DNA of 64,000 nt from positions 133,052-197,051 of the forward strand of contig JANPYM010000014.1 in assembly GCA_025890175.1 (NCBI GenBank), written 5' to 3'. Below are positions 61,198 to 64,000 of the stretch, one piece after another. Positions within the stretch are counted from its first letter, which is position 1; every line of letters starts with the position of its first letter. Source of the DNA: Ciborinia camelliae. Its lineage: Eukaryota > Ascomycota > Leotiomycetes > Helotiales > Sclerotiniaceae. A program made the translations under genes and the position numbers. The notes under the pieces were generated by a model. That model saw only the letters and a list, made by a program, of their open reading frames with translations, was not told the DNA's origin and did no database searches.

Positions 61198-61687
61198 ATG
61201 GTTTGCGCCAAGTGTCAAAAGAAATCGACGAGTACTACTTCTTTGGCAACACCAGAGGTTAAAAAGAAGAATGATATGTATTTTGGTTCGCCCGCTGGAT
61301 CATCATCCAAGGCTGGCACGAAGACCTCCGCCACGTTAGGGAATAATGGCATAGGCAAAGTAAAACCCCCCAATTTTGTCGCGCCCGGTCAATAATTATT
61401 AACATTGTGATGCCAGAGTAAATTATTGTCGAAGGCTGCGAGAAATCCTTATGCTACATACTCGACGACCTGCACTGGTAAGGAGTGCAGCACCAAGGTT
61501 GACCAAGGTAGAAAGTACTGTTTGAAGTGCTCATACAAAGCGAATGGTATGTGGCCATGCACTCACCTCTTTTTTCTGGCGTGCAGATTTTGATATGAAA
61601 ATAGCTTGCGCGATGTGTGGAAAGTCAAATGCCAAAACGTCATCCACCGCTCCAGTTATCGCCGGACAAAAATTCAACCTAAAGTGA
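61198..61687 (+). CDS. CRIPT-like zinc-ribbon protein
   Basis: Fungal homologue of CRIPT (cysteine-rich PDZ-binding protein), in other eukaryotes linked to the spliceosome. Exons 61198-61359, 61417-61546 and 61605-61687 give 124 residues. Paired cysteines: MVCAKCQKK at the start, TTCTGKECSTKV, YCLKCSYK and CAMCGKSNAKTSSTA, which fit the CRIPT zinc ribbons. KAARNPYATY matches the conserved KARFDPY. A 3' acceptor at 61586 would give six extra residues (DFDMKI) in the same frame; the 61604 site is preferred because it yields a 58-nt intron and the usual NxCAMC spacing. Introns before 61417 and 61605 are inferred. Confidence 0.85.
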
Positions 61688-63580
61688 ACAGATGCACACA
61701 TAGCAGCTGGGAGCAACTACAATTTGTGGGATTGGCGTCTGGGGTATATTCAGGGTCTCTATGAGCAAAGACTGGCTCATTAATTTACTTGGCGTTTATA
61801 AAGTGGTAGGAAGTATTGCAAACTTTATTATTGCGGAAGGGATACTCGAACTGAGGCACTCGAGAGCATAGGATGATACCGATCACGAAACCTTCTTTCC
61901 CACCATTGAACCTATCGGAAATATATCGTTCAGAATCTCGTTTTACACATCGCGATGCGATATCGTCACGGCTCGTTCACTACTTCAAGTTGCCACAAAC
62001 AAAGATAGACGGATATCACAAAGTGCACAAAGGTCATTAAGCGGATTAAGAAAGTAGGACAGAGGTTGATTTAACCTCAACCAAGAAAAAACACTCGTCG
62101 GCAATATCGTTCGTAGAGTGTCAAGTATGATCAAGAGCGTAGCAAAAGAGGACCGAACTGAGAATGATTCAGCATCGAACAGTCAAATAGGTTCGCCCAG
62201 GCGTGAGGGCATCATATCTATAGTACATCTATAAGCGCATGTACGGCATATCCACAACAGGAGGCCTGATTTTCATAACATCAGATTGCACCGCATGGAC
62301 AATAGTAGTCGTGAAACATAACTCTTCGTTTTAATCCAGGCAGTCAGATCATGAAACTCCGAAAATATTATCTACAAATGTATAGGTGTTTGTGGAGACC
62401 CCACAGATTTCTTCTATACCAAACTCCGATTGGCAGTTGCACGTGCCGGTTGACGATGCTGTCTTCTGGACGCCCCAATCTGAAATTCGGTTCCCACATC
62501 ACAACGATCTCAACCTCCCTCTTGAATCGCGGGATGGGTATGCATTTTATGTCTTCCGCTATAATCGATGTTAACTTCACTTCTACAGACCGGAAATTTA
62601 GGGAAGAAATACCAAGACAACCGTTTACAACAAGCTCCGAGTGCCGTTTGCATGTGAACTTCTTCGAGTTCACGTTATAGATGACTTCCATCGGATCGGA
62701 GGGTGTATGGTCTTGTCTCGAGTAGTCTCGCATGGAGATTGTTTGTGTCATTTCGTATTATGTTTCCAGCGGTGCTTGTATATTTTTAGCAGGTAGTGTG
62801 AAGAACTTCTGGGTTGTAAGATTTTGTCTTTTTATATATTTTTCTCCGATATGAATTCACGTTGAATGATTCAGAACCTTGGAAGGTCGAAAAATTAAGG
62901 TTGATATAGATGACGTTAATATCAAGGGCATCAAGACAAGAGCGTAGCTTGAATCTGAATGTGAATTTCTTGTCGGTCACATCATATGTCCTCTTTGGAC
63001 TTTTCTTTGGGGGTTTACTCTTGATTCTACTCTCTGCTTGCCAAATCTTGGATTCTCCTGTCGGTGTGGTTAATATTAGCGCAAGGTGTTACGAGAAATC
63101 GACAACCCTCTTTTTAACTATTCATATTCCTTTTCAGGATATATTAAATACAAGCGTTTGATTATATTAACAAATACTGAACTTGCGATGGTTATACCCT
63201 TAAGTAAGGAGTTTTGGGTAAGTCGAAGAAGGGCGGAAAACCTGAGGTATCGCACTATGTGACTGTAATTTGTGGCTTTCCACGATGTACAGTCATACCT
63301 CTCGGCCGTTTGAATGCATTCCCCCCAGAGCACAATCTTTTACTCAAACTGTTTCCCCAAACCTCGAGTACTGCAAACATTGACCAAAAACACCAAAACA
63401 CAATACCACCTGCCATGAGACATTTGATGCCTTCTTAACATCCTTAGCATCGTCACTATTCTCAATATCCCCAGTATCATTAATATCCTCAGTATCCTCA
63501 GCATCCTCAAGACACCCAAGGATAGTCATAATATCCAATATCTCCTGTCTCAACAACGTCTATCACTGCCAACATTCAAC
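61688..63580. other. 1.9-kb region without a confident gene
   Basis: Possible unannotated minus-strand frames at 62368-62751 and 62786-62990 carry a shared motif (see findings) but I cannot build a gene model. Short trinucleotide-like ATCCTCAGTATCCTCAG runs at 63470-63510 lie in the leader of the next gene. Confidence 0.4.
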
Positions 63581-64000
63581 ATGAACGCACCACCGCCCTC
63601 TTACGAAGCCTGTGCAGAAACTCGCACCTTGAAATCCATCCCCACTCGACTTTCACGAGATCAATCAGAGAACCTCTCGCCACCTCCATACACCCCCACT
63701 GCCAACGCTAATGCCAACGCCAACGCCAACTCCACCAGAACTGGCACTGACACCGGCTACGAGCTCAGACTCTTCAAGAGGGGAGAAGTGGGCCGAGATG
63801 GCAAAGAGGCCCCCAGCGCCATCTGGTGCGGCCGCATCCATATTCTGAATCCGGAAGATCCAACTTCATACATGCCCGAATCCATGTGTGAGAAGAGACT
63901 AGGCGTTCAACCCAAGGATCTCGAGTCTCAAGAACTTGAGTTTACGATATCTGATTCCCATGGAAGACCGGTGAGAAATGGCTGGTTCAACAAGAAACTT
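63581..64000 (+). CDS. Uncharacterised PPxY-containing protein (3' part outside window)
   Basis: Not recognised. The ATG at 63581 (MNAPPPSYEACAETRTL) opens a frame that reaches the right edge after exactly 140 codons. It contains PPPSY and SPPPYT, both PPxY-like motifs for WW-domain (Rsp5/Nedd4-type) binding. An (Ala-Asn) repeat (ANANANANANS) follows, then YELRLFKRGEVGRDGKEAPSAIWCGRIHIL, which looks folded, and QELEFTISDSHGRPVRNGWFNKKL at the edge. The pyrimidine-rich leader upstream supports this start. An intron could still lie beyond the window. Confidence 0.65.
   Translation, partial: MNAPPPSYEACAETRTLKSIPTRLSRDQSENLSPPPYTPTANANANANANSTRTGTDTGYELRLFKRGEVGRDGKEAPSAIWCGRIHILNPEDPTSYMPESMCEKRLGVQPKDLESQELEFTISDSHGRPVRNGWFNKKL

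Overview
This window is nuclear DNA from a filamentous ascomycete. The genes carry many short introns (mostly about 45-60 nt, GTRNGY-like donors, C/TAG acceptors), intergenic regions are AT-rich with microsatellites, and the protein set (two Zn2Cys6 regulators, extracellular oxalate decarboxylase, a [18 protein letters not shown] CLC protein, GET4, RBG1, CBF5, SAC3, LTV1, LSG1) is typical of Pezizomycotina. AT-rich decayed TIR elements, moderate GC and a secreted bicupin oxalate decarboxylase make a leotiomycete of the Botrytis/Sclerotinia kind my best guess; this is inference, since no marker gene was compared. The DNA is an older-style assembly with a 10-N gap at 19035-19044.

Layout, left to right. 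1-1510 (-) is the 5' part of a neurochondrin-like gene, divergent from a CLC chloride-transport gene (1749-4667 +). Next come a vWA-domain protein with prion-like Q/G/Y-rich ends (5834-7525 +), GET4 (8441-9566 +), an unknown gene whose frame is broken by a G8 run (9926-10855 -), and the RAI1/DXO decapping nuclease with an 8-nt microexon (11482-13133 +). A 793-bp AT-rich TIR element (13334-14126) precedes an NAD-malic enzyme (14775-17366 +). A low-complexity stretch containing the gap is falsely duplicated (18085-19034 versus 19045-19989). RBG1/DRG1 (20249-21853 +) carries a striking hairpin in its last intron. After 2 kb of microsatellites come CBF5 (23859-25601 -), SAC3 (26218-30577 -), the divergent ribosome-biogenesis pair LTV1 (31259-32515 -) and LSG1 (32950-35041 +), an acyl-CoA dehydrogenase (35631-37232 +) and a SPO12-like protein (37840-38477 +).

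The second half is sparser and more accessory: a Zn2Cys6 regulator (40851-43516 -), a 471-bp TIR element (43831-44301), an uncharacterised Ser-rich protein (45904-47055 +), a second Zn2Cys6 regulator (47869-50488 +), an oxalate decarboxylase (51609-53195 +), gene-poor DNA with a probable pseudogene (54395-54877 -), a Drs2-type P4-ATPase (56225-60456 -), a CRIPT-like zinc-ribbon protein (61198-61687 +), and the start of an unknown PPxY-containing protein (63581 to the right edge).

Together the left half is mainly housekeeping: RNA processing and export (RAI1, CBF5, SAC3), ribosome assembly and translation (CBF5, LTV1, LSG1, RBG1) and tail-anchored protein targeting (GET4). The right half holds regulators and an oxalate-degrading enzyme. 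For nearly every intron-containing gene I resolved the exon boundaries so that the reading frame closes exactly. I found no RNA genes, CRISPR arrays, secondary-metabolite cluster or clearly new multi-gene system; the most unusual items are the intronic hairpin, the two TIR elements, the microexon and the CLC proton-glutamate substitution.
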